Shown here piece by piece: positions 8,067-15,563 of a stretch of DNA of 36,799 bases (position 1 is its first letter; the number at the start of each line of letters is the position of its first letter). Below the pieces are notes generated by a model that did no database searches, was not told where the DNA came from, and saw nothing but the letters and a program-made list of their open reading frames with translations. The position numbers and the translations under genes were made by a program. Location: the NCBI GenBank assembly GCA_039638595.1, contig JBDIWM010000021.1, forward strand, positions 1-36,799. Reading direction: 5' to 3'. This stretch comes from Atribacterota bacterium (GTDB lineage Bacteria > Atribacterota > Atribacteria > Atribacterales > Caldatribacteriaceae).

Positions 8067-8468
8067 ATGGAAAGTAACGAAAAGAAAGTTTTCCGACTGG
8101 AGGGTTCTGATGTGGTGGTTGTTATCCGCGATGGGCGGGTCGACCGGGTTATGTGTGACGATCCCTTGATTAATGTGACCGTAATCAATTTTGGTCAAGG
8201 TCAAGAAGGGTTTTTCCACGAAGCTCGAATGTTCTTTTATCCCCTCAATGAGTGGGATCGATTTGAGTTACAGGAAATTGTCGAAGAGTACAACCAACGG
8301 TACCAATATGGGCGACATATTCCCGGGAACAACCAGGTTTCCTTGGGAACAGAGGAAGGAGAGCTTCCTCGTTCGGATGACTATGATTGGGCTCAGGTAG
8401 ACCCCCATCAATCGCCACCACTTTTTGGAGAAGAAGTCTATAACCCTGGGAAAAGCTGTGATGAATGA
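8067..8468 (+). CDS. Hypothetical acidic protein, first gene of an unknown cassette
   Basis: 133 residues, soluble, acidic, with no signal peptide or membrane segment. I do not recognise the family. The N-terminal half is patterned as beta strands (VFRLEGSDVVVVIRDGRVDRVMCDDP, then NVTVINFGQGQ). The central part is probably helical (EWDRFELQEIVEEYNQRYQ). The C-terminal 45 residues are low in structure and rich in D, E, P and G. The first half loosely recalls short plasmid or phage proteins in which a V-DG-V--V motif precedes a V-V-ID strand, but that is memory-based and weak. ATG 8067 has AGGGGGA at 8054-8060; a GTG at 8064 is too close to it. Followed after 6 bp by the next gene, so co-transcribed. 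Confidence 0.7.
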   Translation: MESNEKKVFRLEGSDVVVVIRDGRVDRVMCDDPLINVTVINFGQGQEGFFHEARMFFYPLNEWDRFELQEIVEEYNQRYQYGRHIPGNNQVSLGTEEGELPRSDDYDWAQVDPHQSPPLFGEEVYNPGKSCDE

Positions 8469-8474
8469 ACGTGC

Positions 8475-9836
8475 ATGGTTCCAGATAGCGAATTGCTCCT
8501 TGAAAGCGCGATAGAGAGCGGAGTCTATTTCCAGTTACTCCATCCTCTGGAGAGGATTGTGTACAACGTGAATACCCTCTGTAACCAGATGGCGGAAAAA
8601 CGACTATGGGAAAAGCTGGGAGCGGTTATCAAAGAGGAAATGAAAAGAGGGATGAAGAGGAACTATGGTATCAACTGTTTATCGCTCCGGGAAATGAAGG
8701 CCATCACCATAGAAGTCCTTAATCGAAAAGAAATTCGTAGAGAACTCGAGACGGCTGCGGTGTTGCGGTGTTTGATTTGTGGAAAAAAGTTGGGGAAATG
8801 GTATGTGACCATCAATGATCGCCGAGTGGAAAGCACAAAAAGAGATAAAAGAGTGAGTGAGGATGAGGCGGTTTTTTATGGAGTGATTCCCAGCCGGGCA
8901 GAAGATAATGAGGAGTACTGTTACGTGCTCCGCGGGGCAATGGATTACTGGGAAGCGGTGATGGAATTGATCCATCACTTGATAAAGGATCATGGAGAGG
9001 AACTGGGGAAGAGGCTTTTACCAAAAGAGCAGTGTACCGAGGCTGATCTTTTCAAGTTAGTCTTTGATCTGGTGGTACAGAGCATTGAGAAGGTCCTCAA
9101 ACAGGAAGTGCTCTTTTACGAGCGGGCAATGCGAGTGAAAGGTTTTCCTTTCCGCTCTTTGGCTCTTGAGAGGCGCATGGTTCGGAGAAAGAAAAAAATG
9201 ACCTTTGAGCGGATCCGAATGGCCTATACAGAGGCAAAAAGTCACGCAGAGGTTCTCCAAAGCCTGGAGTTGTTTGAAGACGGATATTATGATATCGAGG
9301 TTATCTATAAGGATGCACCGAGCGCTGAGGAAATGGCTCTCTATCGGGAAAGCGGAGTCAAATCTTCTGGGAAGGAACGATCTTCCCAGATGAAAGTTTG
9401 GCGGAGGCCATATCTTCAGTCCAAATTATGGGAGGATCTTGAAAGGATGGTAGGGAGTATCGAAAAGGGCATTCCCGTCAAGATATTCTGCGAACAGCGT
9501 GGTAAAGACGCTGGTATTTTTTGCTCATCGGTGGAGGAACTCGTAGCGCATTTGGTTCGCCATCATCCGGATGTCTCTTTGGGAAAGCGTTTTCTGAGAA
9601 AGATTGTGAAGGAATGCACCTCAATAGGGTGGCTCTACCACGCTCGGGAGAAAATGCGCCAGGATGTTTTTGCTTATCTTGGACCACACTATGTTGATAT
9701 GTTACCGCCTGTGGGGCGAAGGTCGTGTGTACAGTATGGCATGCTTCGGCAAGACCAGAACAGGGTCTATGAACTGTACACCAGGTCTTTTGAGCCGTAT
9801 CGAAAATATCTACTTGGGAGGAAGAGGAAAGATTGA
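8475..9836 (+). CDS. Hypothetical protein with two C2H2-like Cys/His clusters
   Basis: 453 residues, soluble, basic and strongly helical. I do not recognise the family. Two regions share a layout of cysteines followed by a helix ending in paired histidines. Cluster 1 has C99-x2-C102, then HHLIKDH at 167-173 after a long insert. Cluster 2 has C339, C350 and then VAHLVRHHP with H359 and H363/H364. The helices EAVMELIHHLIKDHGEELGKR and EELVAHLVRHHPDVSLGKR are alike, including the GKR that follows, so an internal duplication of a zinc-finger-like unit is plausible. A basic stretch (RRMVRRKKKMTFERIRM) lies near 233-249. DNA, RNA or protein binding is possible but unproven. The ribosome site before ATG 8475 is weak; coupling to the gene upstream is likely. 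Confidence 0.72.
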   Translation: MVPDSELLLESAIESGVYFQLLHPLERIVYNVNTLCNQMAEKRLWEKLGAVIKEEMKRGMKRNYGINCLSLREMKAITIEVLNRKEIRRELETAAVLRCLICGKKLGKWYVTINDRRVESTKRDKRVSEDEAVFYGVIPSRAEDNEEYCYVLRGAMDYWEAVMELIHHLIKDHGEELGKRLLPKEQCTEADLFKLVFDLVVQSIEKVLKQEVLFYERAMRVKGFPFRSLALERRMVRRKKKMTFERIRMAYTEAKSHAEVLQSLELFEDGYYDIEVIYKDAPSAEEMALYRESGVKSSGKERSSQMKVWRRPYLQSKLWEDLERMVGSIEKGIPVKIFCEQRGKDAGIFCSSVEELVAHLVRHHPDVSLGKRFLRKIVKECTSIGWLYHAREKMRQDVFAYLGPHYVDMLPPVGRRSCVQYGMLRQDQNRVYELYTRSFEPYRKYLLGRKRKD

Positions 9837-10372
9837 GTAAAACGTCGAAAAAGAGAAAAACCAGTATCATTTTCTGGGGCCTTTTGTGTGTGTTCCTGGG
9901 GGGAGTTTTGTGGCTGGTACATGAAGCCACCCTGGCTTTTCTCGTAGCGGGAGTGGTCTTTGGAGTAGCGACGTTGGTCACCAAGCAAGAGAATGGTAAA
10001 AGTACTGAGAGAGACGCCGAAGAGGCCTGGAAAGAAATTGTCAAAAGACTTCTTGATGAGGAGGTCGAGATTGCTATCCGTGCTCTGGTGAATGAGCAAG
10101 AGGACGTGGTCCTCTATCGAGAGTTTATTGATCCAAAGAGGGTCTTGGGGAAGAATGCTCGCAATATCCCGAATACGGGGTTTGAGGAATTATTTTACTG
10201 TTACTTCCTTTTGAAATGTTTGTCTTCTTGTGATTTAGGGAAAATCGAAGTGATGACGGACCGGGAGATTGAAAGGTGGCGCAAAATATGGTGGCATAAA
10301 TGGAAAGAGGCCTTTTGGTCAGAAGTACCATCATCCCTGCGCCAGGTCCTCGTCGATCATTTTGAAGAGTAG
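9833..10372 (+). CDS. Hypothetical membrane-anchored protein
   Basis: 179 residues, starting with TTG at 9833, which overlaps the previous stop; the ribosome site GGGAGGAAGAGG lies just before it. A lysine-rich N-terminus (MSKTSKKRKTS) is followed by two hydrophobic segments at about residues 12-28 and 32-48. A soluble C-terminal domain of about 130 residues follows (EEAWKEIVKRLLDEEVEIAIRAL... WWHKWKEAFWSEVPSSLRQVLVDHFEE), which is mostly helical. Positive-inside reasoning puts the C-terminal domain in the cytoplasm. I do not recognise the family. The tight overlap with the zinc-finger-like gene implies a shared function. Confidence 0.68.
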   Translation: MSKTSKKRKTSIIFWGLLCVFLGGVLWLVHEATLAFLVAGVVFGVATLVTKQENGKSTERDAEEAWKEIVKRLLDEEVEIAIRALVNEQEDVVLYREFIDPKRVLGKNARNIPNTGFEELFYCYFLLKCLSSCDLGKIEVMTDREIERWRKIWWHKWKEAFWSEVPSSLRQVLVDHFEE

Positions 10373-10387
10373 TGGGGAGAAGTGGTT

Positions 10388-10858
10388 ATGAAAGAAGTCA
10401 TAGTATGCTGTGTCTGTAAGACGGTGTTGGAGCCCGGTACCCATGACTGGTGGGTGAACGAAAAAGGAGAAAGGTTGCCCATATGTCATGCCAGCTGTGC
10501 AGGATACAGCGTAAAACTGTACAATAGGCCGTGTCCTTGTCACAGCTATCACCTGGTACAACCGGAACCGCGGAAGGTTGCCGCTCCCTGCGAAGAGCGT
10601 TTTCATGCTGCGCTGGAACGGTACTGGAAGAATCGAGAAGAAGGAGAAAAGGTGCTCGTGGAAGTGATTGGTGAAGTGTACTTCCATGGGTGCGTCCTGG
10701 GTCTTAATCCCCCCAATGGAGAAGAGTGGTTGCAATATGTCCGGAGTGGGCTGATGTACCATGGTTTCAATGTCGTTGAGGTTGAACGGCTTATTGCCCT
10801 GGCTACCGATGGAGGAGGATGGAAAGAGCCCCACCTCGATAGCACAGGTTTTCCTTAG
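10388..10858 (+). CDS. Hypothetical zinc-ribbon-like protein
   Basis: 156 residues. The N-terminus carries C7-x2-C10 and, 23 residues on, C33-H34-x2-C37, a spacing typical of a zinc ribbon or treble clef; C49 and C51 follow in a CPC motif. The second half (GEKVLVEVIGEVYFHGC to the C-terminus) is helical with no obvious motif. ATG 10388 is 7 nt after GGGGAGA (10374-10380); the GTG at 10382 is too close to it. Last of four adjacent co-directional genes of unknown function (8067-10858). Family not recognised. A metal-binding or regulatory role is only inferred from the cysteines. Confidence 0.68.
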   Translation: MKEVIVCCVCKTVLEPGTHDWWVNEKGERLPICHASCAGYSVKLYNRPCPCHSYHLVQPEPRKVAAPCEERFHAALERYWKNREEGEKVLVEVIGEVYFHGCVLGLNPPNGEEWLQYVRSGLMYHGFNVVEVERLIALATDGGGWKEPHLDSTGFP

Positions 10859-10968
10859 ACGGGTCTTGGTATGAGTAGAAAATTCGAGCCGATAAATTTG
10901 ACTTTCGGTTCTTTCCAAAATTGGGGGAATCCAATACAATTATGGAAAATGAGCAAGGGAGGACAGCG

Positions 10969-11889
10969 ATGCAGGAACTGGAGTGGATATGGGTCAATGG
11001 AAAACTGGTGCGGTGGCAGGAAGCACAGACACATGTTTTGACACATGCTTTGCATTATGGGACAGCAGTTTTTGAAGGGATTCGTTGTTACAAAACCCTC
11101 AAGGGACCGGCTGTTTTCCGCCTGGATGAACATATTCGCAGGCTCTTTGACTCGGCGCATATCATCAAGATGTGTCTTCCCTATACGCAAAAAGAGGTCA
11201 AGGAGGCAACGCTTTCAGTTATTCAAGCGAATAGGGTTGAGGAGTGTTATATCCGACCCCTGACTTTTCGGGGGTATGGGGAGATGGGTGTTGACCCCAC
11301 CAGGTGTGAGGTCGATTTTGTGATTGCGGTTTGGTGCTGGGGAGCGTACATGGGAGAAAAAGCGCTCCGGGAGGGAGTACGGGCGAAAATCTCTTCATAC
11401 GCTCGGAATTATATCAATTCGAGTTCGCCGCGGGCGAAAGTCAGTGCCAATTACCTGAATTCCGCTCTGGCTAAGATAGAGGCCAAAGAGCTGGGATATG
11501 ATGAAGCGATTCTTCTGGATGTGAACGGCTTTGTTGCCGAGGGGAGTGGAGAGAATATTTTTTACGTGAAGAATGGTGTCCTCTATACCCCTCATCCGTA
11601 TTCCATACTCCTCGGTATTACTCGAGATTCAGTGATCCGGATTGCCAAGAATCTTGGTCTTGAGGTACAAGAAACGCTTGTGACTCGTGATGATCTGTAT
11701 CTTGCTGATGAGGCTTTCTTTACGGGAACGGCGGCTGAAATTACCCCCATCGTAGAGATTGATGGGCGGATGGTGGGAACGGGAAAACCTGGGGCAATCA
11801 CCCGTCGTCTACAGGAAGTCTTTTTCAGAGTGGTGCGGGGTGAAGAAGCGGGCTATGAAAGCTGGTTGAGCTATGTCAAGGAGGTTTAA
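10969..11889 (+). CDS. ilvE: Branched-chain amino acid aminotransferase
   Basis: A class IV PLP aminotransferase that interconverts leucine, isoleucine and valine with their 2-oxo acids, using glutamate/2-oxoglutarate. From ATG 10969 it has 306 residues, near the E. coli length. The start is set by GGGAGGA (10956-10962) and by the conserved opening WIWVNGKLV. Earlier in-frame TTG/ATG codons would add residues not typical of the family. Diagnostic parts are [16 protein letters not shown] near 27-41, the PLP lysine K157 in [15 protein letters not shown], and [15 protein letters not shown] around 185-200. A D-amino-acid aminotransferase of the same fold is less likely given the IlvE-like motifs. 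Followed by a small AhpD-like gene 2 bp later. Confidence 0.93.
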   Translation: MQELEWIWVNGKLVRWQEAQTHVLTHALHYGTAVFEGIRCYKTLKGPAVFRLDEHIRRLFDSAHIIKMCLPYTQKEVKEATLSVIQANRVEECYIRPLTFRGYGEMGVDPTRCEVDFVIAVWCWGAYMGEKALREGVRAKISSYARNYINSSSPRAKVSANYLNSALAKIEAKELGYDEAILLDVNGFVAEGSGENIFYVKNGVLYTPHPYSILLGITRDSVIRIAKNLGLEVQETLVTRDDLYLADEAFFTGTAAEITPIVEIDGRMVGTGKPGAITRRLQEVFFRVVRGEEAGYESWLSYVKEV

Positions 11890-11891
11890 AA

Positions 11892-12230
11892 ATGATCGGT
11901 CCACAAGAATTTTGGGAAAATTATCGCCAGGGCATCAAAGAGGTAAAGAGTGCTTCTCCTTCCACGGTGGAACATTATTCTTCCTTTTATGCCAAGGTAA
12001 TGCAGGACGGAGCGTTGAGTCTGAAAACGAAGGAACTCATCGCTCTGGCGATAGGACTTGCCATTCACTGTGAGCACTGCATTATCCTCCATGTGCGAGG
12101 TGCACTCAAAAATGGTGCTGCTCTGGAGGAGGTCTGGGAAGCAGCTCAGGTAGGAATAGCCATGGGCGGTGGACCGGCTTTTACCTTTCTTCCTCTGGTG
12201 AAGAAAGCCATGGAGGAATTTGGAAGTTAG
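11892..12230 (+). CDS. Carboxymuconolactone decarboxylase / AhpD-like protein
   Basis: 112 residues, the size of single-domain CMD family proteins. The AhpD-type active-site motif is complete: E48 in KTKELIALAIG, then C60-E-H-C63-x3-H67, followed by the conserved GA-KNGA-x-EEVWEA helix. Members with this CxxC usually act as thiol-disulfide peroxidase partners in oxidative stress defence rather than as decarboxylases. The ribosome site AAGGAGG (11879-11885) overlaps the end of the aminotransferase gene. Its stop overlaps the stop of the convergent hflC by 4 bp, so no room exists for separate terminators. Confidence 0.9.
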   Translation: MIGPQEFWENYRQGIKEVKSASPSTVEHYSSFYAKVMQDGALSLKTKELIALAIGLAIHCEHCIILHVRGALKNGAALEEVWEAAQVGIAMGGGPAFTFLPLVKKAMEEFGS

Positions 12231-13108
12231 GGTGTTTTCTGTTCTATCCCTTTCAGATAACGGAGGACGCTGGACTCGGGGGTGAGGACCAGCGTATCCC
12301 CTTCAGAGAAGGATTTTTCGTAGAGCTCTAAGGTTCTCAAGAACGAGAAGAACTCCGGGTCCTGGGCATAGGTTTCAGCATAAATTTTGAGTGCCCGGGC
12401 CTCTCCTTCTCCTCGGATAATTTGAGCTTGTTTCCGAGCCTCGGCAAGAATTAAGGCTTTTTCTTTATCGGCTTCTGCCCGAATTTTGGTTGCTTCTTCT
12501 TCCCCTTCCGAACGGTACTGTTTGGCCTGCCGTTCGCGTTCGGCTTTCATGCGTTGGAATACGGCCTCTTCGTTTTGTTTGGGAAGGTCAGCACGTTTGA
12601 TGCGCACATCGATTATTTCCACCCCAAATCCTTCTGCTTTGAGGCTGGCATTCCTGGTAACATTCGTCATCACTTCTTTACGGAGTTCTGAAACCAGCTG
12701 GAAAAGGTCTACTTTTCCAATTTCAGTGCGCAATTCAGAGTATACCACGTCATCAATACGCTGGACAGCTCCAGCTTCGGTGACCACGGTCTGAAGAAAA
12801 AGCAGTGGGTCTTTAATGCGCCAGCGGACGTAACTGTCGGTGACCAGGGTTTTTTTGTCTTTGGTGATCACTTCTTCCGGAGGCGAGTCGTATTCAAGGA
12901 TTCGTTTTTCGAATTTGCGAACATTTTGAAAGGGGTAAGGGAGCTTGAAATGTAAGCCGCTTTCGGTGACCGTCTTGAGGGGTCTACCCAGTTGCAAGAT
13001 AACTCCCTGTTCGGTCTCATCCAGAATATACCAGGGTTTGAAAATGGCCAGGAGAATAATGATGATGGAAAATATGGCCAGCGATAATCCCCACTTTTTA
13101 TTCATCAT
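12227..13108 (-). CDS. hflC: HflC-like SPFH/Band 7 membrane protein
   Basis: 293 residues, with one N-terminal membrane helix (about 8-26) and then an SPFH domain beginning VILQLGRPLKTVTESGLHFKLPYPFQNV. It ends in a long charged helix with the flotillin-type repeat of glutamate, alanine and lysine (EEEATKIRAEADKEKALILAEARKQAQIIRGEGEARALKIYAE). HflC forms a large periplasm-facing cage with HflK that modulates the FtsH protease. ATG 13108 lies inside the end of hflK (11-bp overlap) with AAGGAG upstream, so the two are coupled. Confidence 0.93.
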   Translation of the reverse strand: MMNKKWGLSLAIFSIIIILLAIFKPWYILDETEQGVILQLGRPLKTVTESGLHFKLPYPFQNVRKFEKRILEYDSPPEEVITKDKKTLVTDSYVRWRIKDPLLFLQTVVTEAGAVQRIDDVVYSELRTEIGKVDLFQLVSELRKEVMTNVTRNASLKAEGFGVEIIDVRIKRADLPKQNEEAVFQRMKAERERQAKQYRSEGEEEATKIRAEADKEKALILAEARKQAQIIRGEGEARALKIYAETYAQDPEFFSFLRTLELYEKSFSEGDTLVLTPESSVLRYLKGIEQKTP

Positions 13109-14093
13109 TGTGGACTCCTTTTTCCTGATAAAGAGGGAGGAACTTCAACACGTCTTGAGCCGTCTTCTCACTGTCAAATACAAACTTTCTGGTTTTGCTG
13201 AAAACTTTTTGTAAAACTTCTAAGCTGAGGCGTTCCCGAACGATGACTTTTCCCAACCGGTATTCTTCAAGGAGTTTACGAAATCGTTCAGTTTCACCTT
13301 CGGCTTCACGAATGCGAGTTTCCCGAAAGGCTTCAGCTTCTTTGATGATTTGCGCCGCTTCGCCCCTGGCCTGTGGAATGATCTGATTCTGGTAAGCCTG
13401 GGCTTCGTTGATGAATCGGGCACGATCCTCCCGAGCACTGGCCACATCTTTGAAGGCTGACATGACTTCTTGAGGTGGTTGCACATCTTGAAGTTGCACG
13501 GCGATCACCCGAAGACCCGAGCTGTACCGGTCCAGGATATTTTGAAGGAGATTCATGGTTTCGGCTTGAATTGCTGCTCTTCCGATGGTGAGCACCTCAT
13601 CAATGGTTTTTTTGCCCACCACTTCACGCATGGCTGCTTCAGCAGCACTTTTGACAGCCATTTCTGGATTTTTGATGTTAAAAAGATAGCGGTAAGGGTC
13701 AGAGATGCGATATTGCACGATATACTGACAGCTGACGATATTTTCGTCTCCGGTCAGCATCAGGGACTCTTCAGGCCTCAGTTCATATCGGGCAGGAGGT
13801 CCGGGGTGGATGGTCCGAAAGCCGACTTCAACTCGCCTGACTTCGGTAATTTTGGGCCTGGTCACCGCTTCAAAGGGGTAGGGAAGGTGGTAGTGAATCC
13901 CTGGGGGAACGCTGCCTACGAAACTACCCAATCTTTTGATGACTCCCATTTCATCTGGTCCCACAATGTATATTCCACTGAGTAGGTATATGGCGAACAC
14001 GACCAAAACCAGGTATGACCCCAGTTTTTTCAGAAAACGGAGGACTCGGGAATTGTAAATGGTGATTACTTTTCCTTCAAAGTCTTCATACAT
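13098..14093 (-). CDS. hflK: HflK-like SPFH/Band 7 membrane protein
   Basis: 331 residues. A short cytoplasmic N-terminus is followed by one membrane helix (about 24-44), and then the HflK-type SPFH domain: GIYIVGPDEMGVIKRLGSFVGSVPPGIHYHLPYPFE, and VQLQDVQPPQEVMSAFKDVASAREDRARFINEAQAYQN, the HflK signature. The usual glycine-rich cytoplasmic N-terminal region of proteobacterial HflK is absent. It forms the FtsH-regulating complex with HflC encoded next. There is no ribosome site. Instead an extended -10 (TGGTATAAT) ends 6 nt before the ATG, so the mRNA is probably leaderless. Confidence 0.93.
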   Translation of the reverse strand: MYEDFEGKVITIYNSRVLRFLKKLGSYLVLVVFAIYLLSGIYIVGPDEMGVIKRLGSFVGSVPPGIHYHLPYPFEAVTRPKITEVRRVEVGFRTIHPGPPARYELRPEESLMLTGDENIVSCQYIVQYRISDPYRYLFNIKNPEMAVKSAAEAAMREVVGKKTIDEVLTIGRAAIQAETMNLLQNILDRYSSGLRVIAVQLQDVQPPQEVMSAFKDVASAREDRARFINEAQAYQNQIIPQARGEAAQIIKEAEAFRETRIREAEGETERFRKLLEEYRLGKVIVRERLSLEVLQKVFSKTRKFVFDSEKTAQDVLKFLPLYQEKGVHNDE

Positions 14094-14099
14094 ATTTGT

Positions 14100-14108
14100 A
14101 TTATACCA
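14100..14108 (-). promoter_or_regulatory. Extended -10 promoter of hflKC
   Basis: TGGTATAAT on the minus strand. The hexamer ends at 14100 and the hflK start codon begins at 14093, so transcription should start at or one base before the A of ATG. No -35 resembles consensus, which is usual for extended -10 promoters. Confidence 0.65.
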
Positions 14109-14402
14109 TAGGACACCTTTCCTTTTTTGGTTATTCTTGACCTGTATTATTCATTCTCGATTTGATGCCGTCATTAGAGTGCTGGCTCAATCTAATCTGC
14201 TTTAGGGGATTACCCACTTCTCGTAATCCTGGAATGGAAAACTGTGTTCTACCGAATCATTTTCTCCGAATTCGCCTTTTTTTGTGACTCCGTGACTCAA
14301 TCTTGCCCAAATTTCACGGTTCTTCTCCTTCTACTATTCCCAAGGAGAGGGGGAAACGGTATATTTACTTTGTAATCATTTTTGAGAAAGGGGATAATAT
14401 TT
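14109..14402. other. Intergenic region between hflK and the MFS gene
   Basis: About 290 bases between divergent genes. It contains a hairpin GGATTAC (14207-14213)/GTAATCC (14223-14229) without a T-run and a short direct repeat GTGACTC (14284 and 14292). No good promoter for the plus-strand operon was found; a GATAAT at 14393 lies inside its ribosome-site region. No gene is evident. Confidence 0.4.
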
Positions 14403-15563
14403 GTGACCAAACGACTCTTTCTGGTGCCATTCTTCTTTGCACTCATCGTCATCGGTCTGGGTATTTCCGGTGTAGGAACGGTTATTCCGGCTATTTCCAG
14501 GTCTTTTGCTCTTCCCTATCCGGTGGTGGGGCAGATTTTCCTTTTTCAGGGAATCGGGTACTTCCTGTCGCTCTTTGTGGGTGGGTTTCTGGGAAACGTT
14601 GCTTCTCAGAGCCTTATTCTTCGAGTGGGATTTATTCTGGCAACTTTGGGTTTTCTGGGCATTGCCGTTTCCCCTTCCTTTTTCCTGGTGGTGATTGCTT
14701 TTCTCCTTATGGGAGTTGGAGTGGGGTTTGTCGATTGTATGGTCAATCCGGTAGCGACTGCAATATTCAGGGATCGGCCAGGCGAAACACTGAATTTCAT
14801 TCATGCCTTCTTTGGTCTGGGTTCTATGGTCTCACCTCGTTTTTATACTTTATTTTCTTCGGGAAGATATGATTGGCGGGACCTCTACGGGGTAATTACC
14901 GTCTTTACTGCCGTATCCTTGATACTCTTCCTTCTCCCCTTTATTCCCAGGAAGGTACACACCACTTCTTCTTTTCGGGGGTTATTTCCAGTTTTTCGAA
15001 AAAGGGCCTTTTGGCTTATGGGATTCACCATGTTTTTCTATGCTGGAGGTGTGGCTACCCTCAATGGATGGCTGGTGTCATATCTTGTGGAACGGAATTT
15101 GGTCGTTGAACGAGGAGCACTCATTCTTTCCTACTTCTGGTTGGGTCTTTTTGTGGGAAGGATAGCACTGGCTTCAATATCCGACCGGCTGGGGCACCTG
15201 AGGCTGATTCGTTTTGGTTCTCTGAGCGGAGTTGCGATGGTGCTTCTGGCCCTTTTTATGCCGACGGGGTCTTTCTGGTCTTCGTTTTTCTTTTTTGCCT
15301 CGGGTTTTGGGCTTTCAGTCATTATTCCCACCACGCTCGCCTATGCGGTAACTTCTTTCCCCGATATGGCTTCACTTGTTTCGGGATGGGTCCTGTTTAA
15401 TAATGGTTTTGGCACTTTACTTTTTCCCTGGTTAGGGGGGATCGTGGGGGGACGATTAGGGCTTGGAGTAGTGCTTTTTGCAGTGCCATTCTTTCTATTT
15501 ATGATGTTCCTTTGCCAACAACTTTTGGTGAACACGGCTCAGAGGGAAAAGAGAAATGGGTGA
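14403..15563 (+). CDS. MFS transporter
   Basis: 386 residues, with about 12 membrane helices in two halves. The first half has the MFS loop 2-3 region GGFLGNVASQSLILRVGF and the long intracellular loop after helix 6. The second half carries FVGRIALASISDRLGHLRLIRFG, the equivalent of motif A. The start is the GTG at 14403, preceded by AAAGGGG (14388-14394). An upstream TTG at 14382 would place the ribosome site inside the gene. The 8-bp overlap with the peptidase gene after it indicates an operon. Substrate unknown; the topology resembles the FucP/sugar-drug porter groups only in general terms. Confidence 0.88.
   Translation: MTKRLFLVPFFFALIVIGLGISGVGTVIPAISRSFALPYPVVGQIFLFQGIGYFLSLFVGGFLGNVASQSLILRVGFILATLGFLGIAVSPSFFLVVIAFLLMGVGVGFVDCMVNPVATAIFRDRPGETLNFIHAFFGLGSMVSPRFYTLFSSGRYDWRDLYGVITVFTAVSLILFLLPFIPRKVHTTSSFRGLFPVFRKRAFWLMGFTMFFYAGGVATLNGWLVSYLVERNLVVERGALILSYFWLGLFVGRIALASISDRLGHLRLIRFGSLSGVAMVLLALFMPTGSFWSSFFFFASGFGLSVIIPTTLAYAVTSFPDMASLVSGWVLFNNGFGTLLFPWLGGIVGGRLGLGVVLFAVPFFLFMMFLCQQLLVNTAQREKRNG

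Noticed and set aside
10898-10940. Promoter before ilvE (TTGACT and TACAAT)
   Set aside because: Spacing of 31 bp between the two elements is too long for one promoter.
14207-14229. Hairpin between hflK and the MFS gene as a terminator
   Set aside because: Seven base pairs without a T-run, between divergent genes where no transcript needs to end.
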